Below, piece by piece: positions 46,831 through 59,266 of a stretch of 64,000 nt of DNA (the first letter of the stretch is position 1; each line of letters begins with the position of its first letter). Origin of the DNA: Apodospora peruviana (lineage: Eukaryota > Ascomycota > Sordariomycetes > Sordariales > Lasiosphaeriaceae). The notes beneath the pieces are model-generated. The model saw only the letters and a list, made by a program, of their open reading frames with translations. It did no database searches and was not told the DNA's origin. Both the position numbers and the translations under genes were made by a program. The stretch lies in contig JAUEDM010000002.1 in assembly GCA_033439685.1 (NCBI GenBank), positions 5,580,001-5,644,000 of the forward strand, given 5' to 3'.

Positions 46831-48351
46831 TATCAGTAGTGTGTAGTGGTGGTTATCTTGCCGATGGGAGAAGTATTACAAAGAAAGTTTGTGAGCAGAG
46901 TTCTCGCCGTGTTTATATGACTACGATATTATAGAAAGGACTATCTTATCTTTGGATAGTAATAGTTTATCACGCTTTGACAAAAGAAACTCGTGAATAA
47001 TCATGCCAATTTGTTTCCATCCCGCTGATAGTATTGTTTCCAACTGAATACCGTACGTACCTAGGAAGCAGCGGTACCAGAAACACCGACGTAACCGATA
47101 TAAGCTCTCTCCACGGGCGACAAATTAACAGCCGACCCGACAGTCTGGTTCAGCCATACACGAGGCGAATACACAAATACAACTAGCATTTTCACCGCCA
47201 GTCAACCATGAACTTGCTTATTCCTATCCGCCTTGACTGGAACGATACCCCGTTGTCACCACACCATCTTGTCAATTTGAGTCAGTCAGGCTGCTAGGTG
47301 ACCTGTCATGTCGATGAGCACGCCTTCTCGAATGCCCTGTCCGTGTCCCATTATGACAACCTGTGGCCGGACGAGGGAAGGAAGGATCAGTGGTGTGGTG
47401 GGGTGGGGTGGGGTGGGGGGGGGGGGGGAGAGACTACAACACTGGCCGAGCTTCTTGCTCGTGGAGATAAAGATGAAGGCCATCGGCAGGAGGGAGGCGC
47501 ACTCGGTGCTACCACACCGCTCTCCCTCTTTCAAAGCCACTTTGGAATATGGTGTTTGTTATGTACATATGTCGCGGTCAGAGAGCTTATTTTGTGCTTC
47601 CCTGTCGTCCTCTAAGTCAAGTTTATTATTATCTCAACGTGCGAGCCATGCAGCATCTTTCTTGTGAACAACTTACCTGAAACTACCTCACGACTGTAAA
47701 GTGAGAATCATCGAGAACAGAATCTGCTGCTGAAAACATGATATCTTCCCGTCCACGCTCCAACAATTGCACTGTGCTATGCTCCAAACGATCCAATCAG
47801 AGCCTCCAAATGCGAATGCATCCTGCAGCGGGCCTCCCGCATTCACAGAATGCATGTATCCCGAAGGCCGCGGTCGTCGTCCGCTGTCGTCGAATCTCAG
47901 ATCGAGAAACAAATGGACGCGGCGAGTGGCAGAAAACAAAGCCTGTTCATACGTCCGTCAATCCAAAAATGATGAATGCTGCTTGTTGCCAACCTTGATG
48001 TGGCTGATATGCCGGCGATCAACCAACCAACCACCCTACCGACACCGTCTTTTGCTCTGCCGTTGCACCCACCCATCGAGAGTGGTATGTGAGACCGCAA
48101 GGCTACGTGCCACAATGATGGATGGCCTCCGTGCATGGTGATGCTTGTTTGTGGGGGAGAGAATCACGGTGTGGGTGAACGATAATATGTCATTTAAAAT
48201 AGGCGGATGTACCCTTGCTGGTCATATCAGCTCCTGTTCCCGGGCAACCTAAAACTATTATCCAATTCTGTTTTACAGAGAAGAGAGCCCGTCAGATCTT
48301 AGCTTCAGACAGTATCATATCGCGATATCGAGTGTCGTTCAAGCTTCCAGA
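46831..48351. other. Intergenic region with poly-G tract
   Basis: About 1.5 kb without recognisable genes. It contains a GGGGT-rich stretch ending in a 14-base poly-G run (about 47400-47428). Confidence 0.5.
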
Positions 48352-50205
48352 ATGTCGAACAAAAGAGGAGGAGCAGTGGCCGTCAACAACCCGAGCAGAG
48401 CTGGTGGTGGTAGCGGCGGTGATACCGCCAGCAGTGCCAAAGGTTATTGGGATAAGATGACCGAGATCACCAAGCTCTGCGACGAACTGAGAAAGGATAA
48501 CGAGGGACGACAAGCCTATGAACAGCTTCAGCAAGAAGCACAAAGAAAGTCGCAAGAAGCGGCACAGATGAAGGCCCAACTCGAGCGGCTCCGCCAACAA
48601 CACGAACAGAGGATCGAGGAGCTGGAAGCCGAGGTCGAACAGGCCAAGGAAGAAGCGGAGGTGCTGCAGCGCAGATACGACACCAAGTTTCTAGCGTGGG
48701 ACAAAGGCGCCAAGCAGCACGAGGAGACCTCCAAAGAATTGGTCAAGATGAAAGACGAGCTGAGCAAGGTGCGGGAAGGGTTTAATGCGGCGAGGCGGGA
48801 GAAGAAACAGCTTGAGGGCGAGAACTCGCTGGCCAAGGAACGGGATGCTGATCGCCAGACGGAGATCGAGAAGCTGCAGAGAGAATACAAGATCATAAAG
48901 TTGGAGCTCGAAAAGAAAACCAGCGAGTTGGAGGGATGTCGAAAGACCTTGACTCAGCTGAAGAAGGACCTTGGGATTTGTCACTTTGACAGAAAAGCAA
49001 CGTGAGCAAGCTTTCAGACACTTGTCATGATCCTGGAGCTTTTTACTGACCGCTGTCGCCGTCGCTAGGGAGAAAGCACTCGAGGAGCTGGCAGTGACAC
49101 TGCACGAACTTGCCTGGCTTACCTTTAATCGTGATGTTCCAGAGAACGTGGTCAGTCCTGCCCTGCCGTTGGTTAGCTTTCCTTGACATAGAATATTGAC
49201 AGAAATATCCAGTTGTTGCTCAGCGTTTCCGGCACCGTGCTGGCGCGGATTCCGCAAGTGGCATCGAATTCCCCAGCGGCGCGAGCGATGCGCTGCGCTC
49301 TTGCCGAAGCCGTGATCGCCGAGACCCTCTCCGCACACATCTTTCAACCTGACGCATGCCTTATTGGCATCCCCGGGGGCGGAGAGCTGAGGGGACTTGT
49401 CCAAGCAATTGAGTGGCTCACAAAGAACCATCCCATGCAGGCAACCATTGTCAGGTGCCAGCTGGTAAAAGTATGTGAAGAATTCGATACCGAGAGTGTA
49501 GCAGCTGCCCGAGCGACAAACGTGGTTTGCGAAATTCTCAAGCCATGGCTCGGCGGAGATGAGGAGCAGTTCGCCTCGGAGCTGACCGCTCGCTTTTCTG
49601 AGGCCGTGCGGCTTTGGCTGAAGATCCAGAGTACCCGTACTTTCGCCAACACGATCACAACCTTGGAGGATGAGACCTGGCTCGTCGAGGAGGACGCGCG
49701 TGCAAGATACGACGACGGCGAGCCGCAGGGCGACGATCCCCGGGCCTCAATGATGTCCGAGTATTTCGATCCAAGGCCAGTAGCTGTCCTCTTCCCACAG
49801 ATTTGTGCCAGGAAAGGGCTCTCAGAAGATCAAGGCGGAGGCGGAAATCTGATATATCACGGTCACGCGCTCTTCCCGACACAACCGGCTGTGATCATCG
49901 CGGGTAAAGAGCGCAGCAGCCAGCCGAACCTGAGGCGGAACAGTGTGTTGAGTCGGCGAAGGGCGAGTCAGACCGGAAGTCAAGAAGGGCAGCAGCATGC
50001 AGAGGCGCAGAGGCCGGGACGGAGACTGAGCATCTCTTCACACGACGGGAGGCAGCCGAAGTCGCTATTGGGGTCGCTCTTGGGGAACGCGAGTGATTCG
50101 GAGAGAGGGAGTGTCCTGTCGGTGCGAGGACGGGCGATTCCTACCGCGTCGGTATCGTCGACGGGGAGCAGGCGGTCGCGCAATGGAGTGGGTAATAGTG
50201 GATGA
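48352..50205 (+). CDS. Coiled-coil protein with unrecognised C-terminal domain
   Basis: 574 aa from exons 48352..49001, 49069..49150 and 49213..50205. After a Gly/Ser-rich start comes a nearly unbroken coiled coil from about residue 35 to 215 (heptads of Glu, Lys, Leu, Gln), then a helical domain (about 230-400, with ARAMRCALAEAVIAETL and FDTESVAAARATNVVCEIL). The C-terminus is Ser/Arg-rich and likely disordered (RRNSVLSRRRASQTGS, basic phosphorylation-type sites). No signal or TM. The splice joins keep frame; in intron 2 the acceptor nearer the third exon is needed. Possibly a scaffold or cytoskeletal/septal protein, but no family is recognised. Confidence 0.75.
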
Positions 50206-50875
50206 CTGTCGTTATTTTTCTGTAAATTGAACAAACGAGTGTGATGTTGGAAAGAGTCGAGGTCGTCGACCACGCTTGAAGTTGAGACAGGTACGACAGG
50301 GATCCCATTTCGAAATCTTGGGGAAGGGAATGTGCTCCCCAAGTTTACCCCAGAGCGGAATCTGTGGAGATCATGCATGTGAGCTTTTAGGGACAGAGAA
50401 CGACAATCCGTACAATGACATGCATATGATGAAAATAGGTAGACTTCAATTCGGCAGCGAATGTTGTGTCTCTCAAGTCTCAAACTGGCAAACGGATACC
50501 GTCGAAAGAAGAAAAGTTGTCGGTACCGTCAAGCTGGAGCCGGAGTCGTACCAGATCAGAACCGATAAGAGATAAGTGGCGCCTCGTGCGCCATTACCAA
50601 AATGGAAAGGGACCCCTGTGGAGCACTTCTGACCCCTAAAGCCGCCAAGCAGCCAGTCGCGAGCCTGACCAGCTTTGGAAATTGGCCTGCGGCTGGCGAA
50701 GGATCGCGCGGCGCGGCTCAGCAAACCAACGCCTTGCACGCCGCCGACAAAAGGGATCCGTCCGTTCTGTCCGAGCGGCATTCAATTCTTTTCTCCCTTC
50801 GTAGCATTTTTTTGGTCAGCGCCTGCGAACTGCTGCGAACTGCTGCGAACTGCCGGCTCCACAAAGACTTTCACG
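50206..50875. other. Intergenic region with triple 10-bp repeat
   Basis: 670 bp between two rightward genes. Three tandem copies of TGCGAACTGC lie at 50824-50853, 22 bp before the next ATG, therefore probably in the 5' UTR. Confidence 0.6.
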
Positions 50876-51925
50876 ATGCGCACATCAATCCGGATATCGG
50901 TGGTCTTTTGGACCATCGCCCTGCTGACGGCCCTAGGATGGTGGATTTCGCGGATCCTCGTCTTCAAGCAGATTTTCTTTGAGCACGCCGGCATCGCCGT
51001 CACCCAGCGCCAGGTCGCCGACCTCTACAACAGCACCGCCGACCCGCGCCCGCAACTGATCCCCAAGATTATCCACCAAGTCTTCCACAACTGGAAGGAG
51101 CCGGGCAACGACGCCCTGCCGGAGGACTGGGCCAGGAATCGCGACACCTGCACAAAGCCGAATCCCGACTTCAAGTACATTGTATGTTCGCTTTCCCGTT
51201 CGCATCAATGCGACAGGAGATAAAGTACTGACTGTTGTCGCGCCCTGCAGCTCTGGACCGAGAAATCATCCCGCGACTTCATCGAGCGCGAATACCCCTG
51301 GTTCCTCAAAACCTACGACGGGTACCGCCACAAGGTCCAGCGCGTCGACGCCGTCCGCTACTTCATCCTCCTCTTCCACGGCGGCATCTACCTCGACCTC
51401 GACAATGGCTGCAAGGGCGACCTCACGCCGCTCCTGTACTACCCGCTGTGGATCACGGACGGCGGCCGCGGCGCCCTGAGCAACAACATCCTTGCCGCGC
51501 AGCCCAACCATCCGTATTGGGCCCGCCTCACCATGTCGCTGATCCCCTACGACTACAACTGGTTTTTTCCGTACGCCACCATCAGCTACGCGAGCGGCCA
51601 GTGGTTCGAGACGGCCATCTGGGAGGAATACCACTCCCTCCTGCCCAAGCCCGAGGAGAATCCTAACATCGAGCACCGGCTGTATCGTCTGATGATGGAC
51701 GACCGGCCCGAGGCCGACGAATGGGTTTTCTTCACTCAGGAGCGCGGCGGCACGTGGGTCAACTGGGACAATCGCATGTTTTTGTGGATCGGCGACCACC
51801 TGTTCCTCTTCTTCCTCATGATCGTCGGCGCTGTGTCGGGCACCGCCTGGCTGTCGCTTAAGGCGATGCGCAGGTACCGCCAAGGTGGCTACACGCGGCT
51901 GAGTAACCGCTCGTCGTCCATTTGA
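50876..51925 (+). CDS. GT32 mannosyltransferase, Sur1/Csh1-like (MIPC synthase type)
   Basis: 326 aa from exons 50876..51181 and 51251..51925 (69-bp intron, phase 0). An N-terminal TM anchor (VVFWTIALLTALGWWISRIL), a luminal GT32 domain with IPKIIHQVFHNWK and the DXD motif in GGIYLDLDNGC, and a second TM near the C-terminus (FLFFLMIVGAVSGTAWLSL) match the catalytic subunit of mannosyl-inositol-phosphorylceramide synthase, which mannosylates sphingolipids in the Golgi. YNWFFPYATISYASGQWF is also typical. Alternative: an Och1-like mannosyltransferase, less likely given the C-terminal TM. Confidence 0.87.
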
Positions 51926-53390
51926 ATGGGGATAAGCCCATCAATCGACCGATCACCCGCACAGCAGCCGCCCGTGCTCCTTCAACGGATTTGCCAAATT
52001 GCAGAAGTCAGCAGTTACCTGATTGGCCCACTCGCAAATCGCTGAGGATGGCCAAGGAGGCAGCTAGCTAGCCGGCCGTCACGTATCGCCACCCCCCGGA
52101 ATTGGCCACCTGCAAGTGACCCAGACATCTCACTAAAGGATAACTGGCTCGGCCAGGCCTGTTTCCATCTACTGGGGCATGCAGCATCAATCCGTCGTGG
52201 CCTAACTAGTTGGGCTCGGACTCGTGGAAGTTTATCAGACCGCAGAGCCCTGAATTTTCGGATAGATGGGCTATCATTGATAAAAAGCACGGTACTAGAA
52301 CCGCATGAATATCGCAAAGGGGAGAGGGAAGCGAGTAGCGATCGAGCTGCTACGCTAGTTTGGAAATAACTTCTGGAGTTATGAGTGATGAGACCATGTC
52401 TAGATACTGGATACCTGGATGAAAGTTCTGGATGATTGGGGTCTTGGATTCAGGAGTTTTTGTGTTTGTTTTCACCTAGACAGGTTGCGCTAGATTACAT
52501 ATATATTAATGTCGTTACTTCTATCTTCAATCTGTTTCAGGATCTGTTGCTACAGTGAAACCTGGATTCAACTCATCAGGAGTTGTCCCCACAGTCTATC
52601 TTCATGTTCAGAATACCAAATACCACGGAAACAGGGCCGGCATGAAGGGTAACATGGATATAAATCGGTGACTGTTAGACGTCATCGGTACGAACGAATC
52701 GGTGGCGACGGCTCAGGCTTGAACTGATGTGAACTAAGGTGTAGTGAGACGGGTTCCAGTTTAGAGTCACGCGCTTTTTTATCGACCGTCCCACAAGTTC
52801 TCAAGATCTATCTGCACATCGGGTAGGTATCTGCCAATGACTGCAGGTGGTTTCCAATCTGCTCGGGAGCTGTTCGGATCAGTCTTCCACTAAAACGACC
52901 TAATTGCTCGGATGTAAGCTGACGGCGCAGGCATGTGCGTAACGCGTATCATGCACCTCCTCCATTGCATGAGGAGTATGGTACGCAGAGTAAAGAGAGA
53001 TGAGGAGAAAAGTACTAAAGTAAGGTAAATTATAGTACAGAGACCTGCAGTGGTATTAGTGACGGTGTCCCATTTGCTGTGTTAGTGTGTCACTGCATAT
53101 TATGCCCCTCTTTCTTCTCTTCGTGTCCTACATACATGTGGGATAGAAAACATTATAAGACCGCCCCCCTTCCGCGTAGCTCGAGAGGAAGGGGAATCTG
53201 TCCGTGAACAGATTACCTTGCTTAGTTTACTACTAGTTACCTACATTACATATACTGACGACAACTGAACAGAGATCTATATCAGACGGGACATTCAGTT
53301 TTGATCGAGACAGGAAGTCCTCGGTCAACTTCTGATTATATATCATCCTTCGTTGACACCAACCAAGTCAAACCAACGAAACCAGCCAAA
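51926..53390. other. Intergenic region, no gene recognised
   Basis: About 1.46 kb between rightward genes, with the promoter of the aldolase gene at the right end. No repeats or coding frames with support. Confidence 0.5.
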
Positions 53391-54437
53391 ATGGGCAGCC
53401 TAGAATCCTCAAACGGCACTGTCAGTGCCCCTACCGCTCCTCCTTCCGGACCGACCACTGGCAAACCAAAGGAATTCAAGAGCGGCGACCCAAGTCTCAT
53501 ACAAAGCATGCTCAACAGTAAGTCCCTTACTCATACTATCTCACCGGTACACAGCTCACCATGAAAATTAGACGAGGCCCTCTCCCCACCAAAATTCCCC
53601 TCCCCCCACGAAGAACAAAAATTCCTCAAGCACCGCCTATCCATCGCCTACCGAATCCTAGCACAATACGGCCTCCACGAGTCCGTAGCAGGGCACATAA
53701 CCGTCCGCGACCCCGTCGACCCAACCAGCTTCTGGGTGAACCCCTTCGGCATGAACTTCGCCCTGATCACGGACGACGACTTAATCCGAGTAGACCACAA
53801 AGGAAACGTAGTAGAAGGCGGCCGCAACAAAATGCTAAACCGCGGTAACCTACCCCATTCCCCCTTCCCCCCTCCCTCCTTTTGCCATCCCCCTTTACTG
53901 AGTGAGTGATAAGCCGCATACGCAATCCACGCAGAAATCCATGCCGCCAGACCGGACGTAGTCTGCGCAGTACACTCTCACACCCTCCACGGCCGAGCAT
54001 TCTCAGCAACCGGCAGAACCCTCGACATGCTGACCCAAGATTTCTGCATCTTCCACAACGACCACGTGCTCTACCCCAACTTCGCGGGCGTGGTCCTCGC
54101 CGAAGAAGAGGGGAGACGAATCGCTTCGGCCCTAGGAAAATGCAAGGCCGCGATTCTCGGCAACCACGGCCTGTTGACCGTCGGCCAGACCGTCGAGGCC
54201 GCCGTCGGGTACTTCATCATGCTGGAGAAGCTGTGCGAGGTGCAGTTGGCGGCGGACGCCAGCGCAAGCGGAAGAGGCCAGCCGCTGGTCACTATCGCGG
54301 ACGAGGAGGCGGCTGCCACATACGAGGTTCTCGGGGACCCGGGGAACGGGTATTTCATTGGGTTACCGCTGTTTCAGATGGGCGAGAGGGAGTTTGGGGA
54401 GAGTACTTTCCTTGGGAAGGGGTTGGAGCCGCTGTAG
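53391..54437 (+). CDS. Class II aldolase/adducin-domain protein
   Basis: 307 aa from exons 53391..53517, 53572..53844 and 53914..54437. The aldolase class II/adducin fold is clear: YRILAQYGLHESVAGHITVRD, FWVNPFGMNFALITDDDLIRVD, the zinc-ligand stretch AVHSHTLHGRAFSATGR, and AILGNHGLLTVGQTVEAA. Intron 2 ends in ATAAG, another AAG acceptor; joining there gives AAYAIHAEIHAARPDV in frame. The first ~40 residues are a Ser/Thr/Pro-rich extension common in fungal members. Bacterial relatives cleave fuculose- or rhamnulose-phosphate; the substrate of the fungal proteins is mostly unknown. Cytosolic by lack of signals. Confidence 0.9.
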
Positions 54438-54700
54438 CGAACTGTCAGGCTATTTACGATTCAGGTAGTATTCTAGTATGCCAAGACGTATTGGTGTGTA
54501 GGTATTGGGCATGGCAAAACAGTATAGTTCATGGGTCGATCACGGTTCGGAATGCTCTTGGCTCCAGAGGCCTTGCTTGTCATGCAGCTCTTAATAGAGC
54601 CAATATTCTCAAATGAATTCTTCGCTAAGATGAAATAACTGTCAACACGCTGCTTTTACCCATCCATGTCTCTTTATCACCATCAGGCCATTGCCTAGAA
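54438..54700. other. Convergent spacer
   Basis: Short spacer between the aldolase gene and the acidic tail of the leftward BTB gene; 3' UTR sequence. Confidence 0.5.
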
Positions 54701-54997
54701 CTACCTTTTTAATAAAGCAAGCCGGACTGATTGCTCGGAGCCTTCCTCTTCGTCGACGTCTTCCCATTCGCCTTCTTCATCGTCTTCCTCGTCCTGTTCC
54801 TCGTCCTGTTCTTCATCGTCTTCCTCGTCCTGTTCCTCGTCCTGTTCCTCTTCCTGTTCCTCGTCCTGTTCCTCTTCGTCTTCCCAGTTGTCTTCCTCAT
54901 GGTCTTCCTCGTCTTCTTCCTTGATGTTGTCTAGCTTGCAGCCGCCGTCTGCCTCGTCGGCGACAAGCCTGAGGTCTTCGAGGTCGTCACTGACTGT
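54701..54997 (-). other. In-frame acidic extension behind the BTB gene stop codon
   Basis: Directly after the TAG that closes the BTB frame, the same frame stays open for 98 more codons. It encodes a sensible sequence (SDDLEDLRLVADEADGGCKL) and then a long Glu/Asp/Gln repeat (EEQDEEQEEEQDEEQ-type). The strict codon structure of the repeat and the matching frame argue that it is, or recently was, the C-terminal tail of the BTB protein. Confidence 0.6.
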
Positions 54998-56201
54998 CTA
55001 GTTCACGGTAGGTCCCTCCTTGACCATAGTTCCGACCTTGACCACAGGTCCGAGGAAAGACTCCCACACAACCGGGTTCCTCGAAATCAAATTCTGGAAC
55101 CTCTCATGCTCGTACAATATCTCAACCTGCAACCCACAATAGCTCATCACCAGCAACTGGAGAATAGGGGCCCTTGGCGTCTCGAAGCACCACTCCGCAA
55201 ACTCAAGAAAATGTCCCATATCGCCGGCTGTAAGCACGAGCTCTTGAAGCAAGTCGCTGAGGTTCCGGAGACAGAGTGCGCGGAGCTTATGGACGGCCCA
55301 GTATTCGGCAAACACAAACAGTTTCCCGTGTGAGATAAGTTCATTCTGCTGTGAAGTCCGTTTCTGCTGGAAGGCAGTGAGGCCGTATCCGTATGATAGT
55401 GCATCCTGGCGCAGACGGGCAGCGAGATCAAAGAATCGTTGCGAGGTATTTTCCCGTGTCGAGTTGAAGTAATGTTTCCAGATCACTGAATAAGTCTGCC
55501 TGGTGCTGTCGGAGGCCTGACCAGTGGAGGATGGGGGGGCATAACCCGTTGAGGATGAGAGAGAAGGGGGCCCCATGGAGGCCTTACCCTTCGATGATGG
55601 GAGAGGAGGGGGACCTATGGAGGCCTGACCAGTCTTGGATGGGAAAGGAAGGGAACCCATTGCGGGTGGTGGCGAGATGAAAGTTAGTACGTTGCTGGTC
55701 TCGTTCGGCCTGCCATTCCTCTCATCTCCCCAGGCTGAAAGGCTAGCAGCAGGATCAGTGGTATCCTCCTGATCGCGAGCCTTGGAACCGAGAACAACGT
55801 CGTACTACTGACGTTCGCCGCCCTCGCGAGGCTCAGCGGCTTCCCGGGCCGAGTCGCCATATTTTCCTGTGTATGTGAACTGGACGAACTGTATGAAGGT
55901 TCCCTCTTCGACGGTGGGAAACTCGAGGGTGGGATTCTCCCGATTCTTCTCGAGGACCTTGGTGATGAGTTCCTTGAGCTTCGCGGACTGACTGGACACC
56001 GCTTCCTCGTGGAGGGTGAACTCCCACTTCCCCGGGCCAGCAAAAACCTTGATGGGGGTGGAGGAAATGATGCTGGATCACACGGGCAGTCAGCAAGGAG
56101 CTCGAGCATCTTCCGAAAGACCGTGGAACCTACGTCTCGTAGGCTTGACTGGGAGCTGGACACTCAGCCTCCTTTTGCTCGTCTCGATTTGCGGAAGACA
56201 T
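54998..56201 (-). CDS. BTB/POZ domain protein, possibly truncated by a TAG
   Basis: 354 aa up to the stop, from complement(54998..55734, 55813..56072, 56134..56201). The start ATG (56201) follows from splicing a 61-bp intron. The BTB fold covers about residues 23-110 (KVFAGPGKWEFTLHEEAVSS, KVLEKNRENPTLEFPTVEEGTFIQFVQFTYTG). A Ser/Pro linker with near-repeats of the type TGQASxGPPxLPSS follows, then an all-helical C-terminal half (FVFAEYWAVHKLRALCLRNLSDLLQ) as in fungal BTB proteins. The apparent stop at 55805 lies in a 78-bp intron. The final TAG (54998-55000) is followed in frame by a 98-codon acidic tail: either a nonsense mutation (CAG to TAG), readthrough, or an unusually short intron (about 48 bp). 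Confidence 0.75.
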
Positions 56202-58104
56202 GTTTGCAGCGAATAAATGACGGGTGCTAACAGATGAGGCTATCAATGAATGCCAAAAGTGCCAAGAAAAGTCTGTTGGTCGTTGCAGGCGGGCAGTTGA
56301 GTAGCCGGGTACGAATGCAAGTTTGAACAAACAGAGAAAAAAAAAATTATTCTGGACCGGGAGAACAATTGGGCTGCAAACTTTAAGTCTTGCGCTGAGG
56401 CCAACCATCCGAGCAGGAGAAGGGGAGGTAAGAGTCAGCCATTATCCTGTCATCATGATGCCACTTCCAGTTGGCCCTGCCAGTGCCTGCTCCAAAATGT
56501 CAGCTATCACGATCCACTCCTTCCAGGTTCGCCTGCTAGGGTGTTTGCTACCCGGGCCTACTCACTTTGCGGGTAGCCGTCGGTCCCGAGACCACCTTCA
56601 AGCTCGGCAACATCTGTGAGCTCATTACAGACTTGGACCTGAACGAGATGAGTCGACCCATAAAATAATTCGAGAAAAGTTGAAGCTGATAAATATTAAA
56701 TTCAATGCGGTTTCCGGATGAGCCGGGTCCAGGCCTAGGTGACGGAAGGTCCTCATCGTTCGACTTCAAGATTGCGTGGAAGGCATTGTGTAAAGACCGG
56801 GAAGGCGAAAGTCAAGTTCACAGACAGGCAACCGGATGCTCGCCAAAAGGCAGGAGTCACTGTTTTATTGTGAAAACACGCCGCTTCCATGAATCACCTG
56901 ATGTCGGGAACAGCGACCAACCACTTCCGAAGTGGAAATATCGCGCAAGAGCATGCCGCCCACCCTACCTTGAGGACAGGAACAGGTCTTCATTACACCG
57001 CGGCTACCCTGGACTGAATCAGAGGAGAAATCATGGTAATCAACACCACAAAAGACATTAGCCCTTGCGCCAATTCATTCATCAAAACTAAGGTATGTAC
57101 CTGCCGAGGGAGGCAACAAAAGCAACCGAAAGCCAGCATCCGCCAACCATCATCTATCTCACCATCAGTAACAGGAACCATGCGTGAGACTTTCCATTCT
57201 CGTGCGTCCAGCGGCAGCAATACTCATAGCCCCGGCCCACAAGAGATAATAACAGGGAAACAACAACACCTGCCAGCCTTTGACACGATGGGATTATCTG
57301 TGAATACCAATCCGGTGGACAATCCGCAAACCATCATGCAACCCAGTTCCGATCATTTCCTTCCCCATCCTCCTCGTTTTGTCCACTTATATGTCTTCTT
57401 TTTTTGGTCTCTCATGCAACCATACACAGAAACGCCTTCGTCGTTTCGTTGCTCGCCGCAAACCACCCAGACGTATGCGCTAGAAATTCAGAATACAGCT
57501 CACATGTCATATGCGAGATCGATATATGCGTGCACACAGGATGTGAAACAATCGTAGATTATAAATCAGACCGAATCGTATTTTCCTGTCCATAATGATT
57601 GGTGTGAACTACCTTTCAAATCGGCAGCTCTGTCAGACAAACATCTGCCTATCTAGCTGCGGTTGCTTCTTGGGATGGGGCAAGGCCCTCTTTCAATCAA
57701 ACAACGGTTTGCCTCAAATTGCCTGAATGCTTGCGTCCTTTCATCTCACGACAGCGATAGGGCAAGGCAGTTTATCCTGACTATATTACACAGCCATAGA
57801 TATGCGCCAAGTCCTTGAGAAGCATATGGATTCCCTTACAAACCGTCTTACACCATGTTTTGACGCTTGGTGACCTACCTGGGTTCAGCTTCATAACCGG
57901 GATAATATCTTGGCATCATATATTTCGGATACCGGCAGTAGTAAAAACGCTCGAAATGATCTAGAACAATGTCTCTTCACTATCCTACCGGGTATCATAA
58001 AACCTGCCTGTTTAAGTACCGTCCACAGCACCCCTGACCTCACCACAGACCTTCGAACCCCTTCCCAGTCTACCCCCAACAGTACCGCACCCAAACCCCA
58101 AAAG
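56202..58104. other. Intergenic region, no gene recognised
   Basis: 1.9 kb between divergent genes. A 174-codon plus-strand frame (57033-57557) is Ser/Thr/Pro/His-rich without structure and is not supported. Holds the promoters of the BTB and DUF1996 genes. Confidence 0.5.
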
Positions 58105-59266
58105 ATGAAGTGGTTTCTCCTGTCTCTGCTCGCAGCAGTGGTACATGCCGGCCTGCGCTTCGGCTGCGAGACGTTGACGGTCCAGCGTCTCGACCCCGTC
58201 GTCGAGCCAGGCAACATTCCCTCGGCGCACCTGCACCAGATCGTGGGCGGCAACGCCTTCAACGCGACCGTGCTGCCGTCGGTCGACGTCGGCGAGCGCG
58301 CGACCTGCACGACCTGTTTGTACTCCGAGGACCTGTCCAACTACTGGACCGCGGTGCTTTATTTTCGTGCACGCAACGGCACTTACAAGCGCGTGAAGCA
58401 GTACGCCAACGCGCCGTCGCTACACGACGGCCAGGTTGCGGGGATGACCATTTATTATACTCAGGAGTCGTTCAGCTCGAACGGAAAACAAAAAATCACG
58501 GCGTTCAAACCCGGGTTCAGGATGACTGTGGGGTCGCCGACCGTCGATACCAGAGCCGGGGCGGAGAGCTATAAAGCGCTGCGATATACTTGTCTGCAGA
58601 CCATCTTGACGAGGGGGTCTGAGACGTACGAGTTGCCCAAGGAGCCGTGTCCCGCGGGGATTATGGCGATTCATCATTTTCCTGCGTGCGTACATCCTAT
58701 CCACACATATGCATACACACTTGTATACGACAGTACTGACAGAAGAAAATAGATGCTGGGATGGCAAGAACCTCGACTCGCCCGACCACCAGTCGCACAT
58801 GTACAACACCGTCAAGGGCGCCTTCCAGCCCGCTGGGCCCTGCCCGGCGTCGCACCCGGTACGCATGCCGCAGGTGGCGTACGAGACCATGTGGAACACG
58901 ACCGAGTTTAACGACAGGGACCTCTGGCCCGAGGACGGGTCGCAGCCGTTCGTCTGGTCGACGGGCGACTCGGTCGGCTATTCCACTCACGCCGACTACC
59001 TGTTTGGTTGGAAGGGGGACTCGCTGCAGCGCGCCATGGACAGCGACTGCTTCTTCCGCGACTGCGGCAGCCCCGAGAAGCCGAATGCCGTGCTCAAGAT
59101 ACAGAGCGCCGAGGAGAAGAGCGCGTGCAAGATTGCGAGGACTGTTGACGAAGAGATTGATGGGTGTAAGTTTCCAATACGGTCAGCGCCTTTAATACGA
59201 GCGTTAACTTGATTGTCGGTAGGGCTGCCTGCGCTTCCGGGTCGGAAGATGGAACCGATGAAGTAA
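58105..59266 (+). CDS. Secreted DUF1996 protein
   Basis: 345 aa from exons 58105..58685, 58753..59165 and 59223..59266. Signal peptide MKWFLLSLLAAVVHA. The DUF1996 start follows almost directly (RFGCETLTVQRLDPVVEPGN, SAHLHQIVGGNAFN), then TCTTCLYSEDLSNYWTAVLYF, WDGKNLDSPDHQSHMYN and YSTHADYLFGWKGD, with conserved His, Asp and Cys. Members are secreted or wall-bound fungal proteins of unknown activity, some tied to wood or biomass decay and cell wall structure. The usual C-terminal extension is absent: the protein ends shortly after the domain. All joins keep frame. Confidence 0.92.

Noticed and set aside
54709..54900. Arg/Thr/Lys repeat frame on the minus strand
   Set aside because: It is an off-frame reading of the acidic repeat that follows the BTB frame.
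55805..55807. Apparent in-frame TAG in the BTB gene
   Set aside because: It lies in a 78-bp intron (55735-55812) with GTCAGT donor, CTGAT branch site and TTTCAG acceptor; removal restores the frame.
57033..57557. 174-codon plus-strand frame
   Set aside because: Composition is Ser/Pro/His-rich and irregular, with no motif, signal or splice context.
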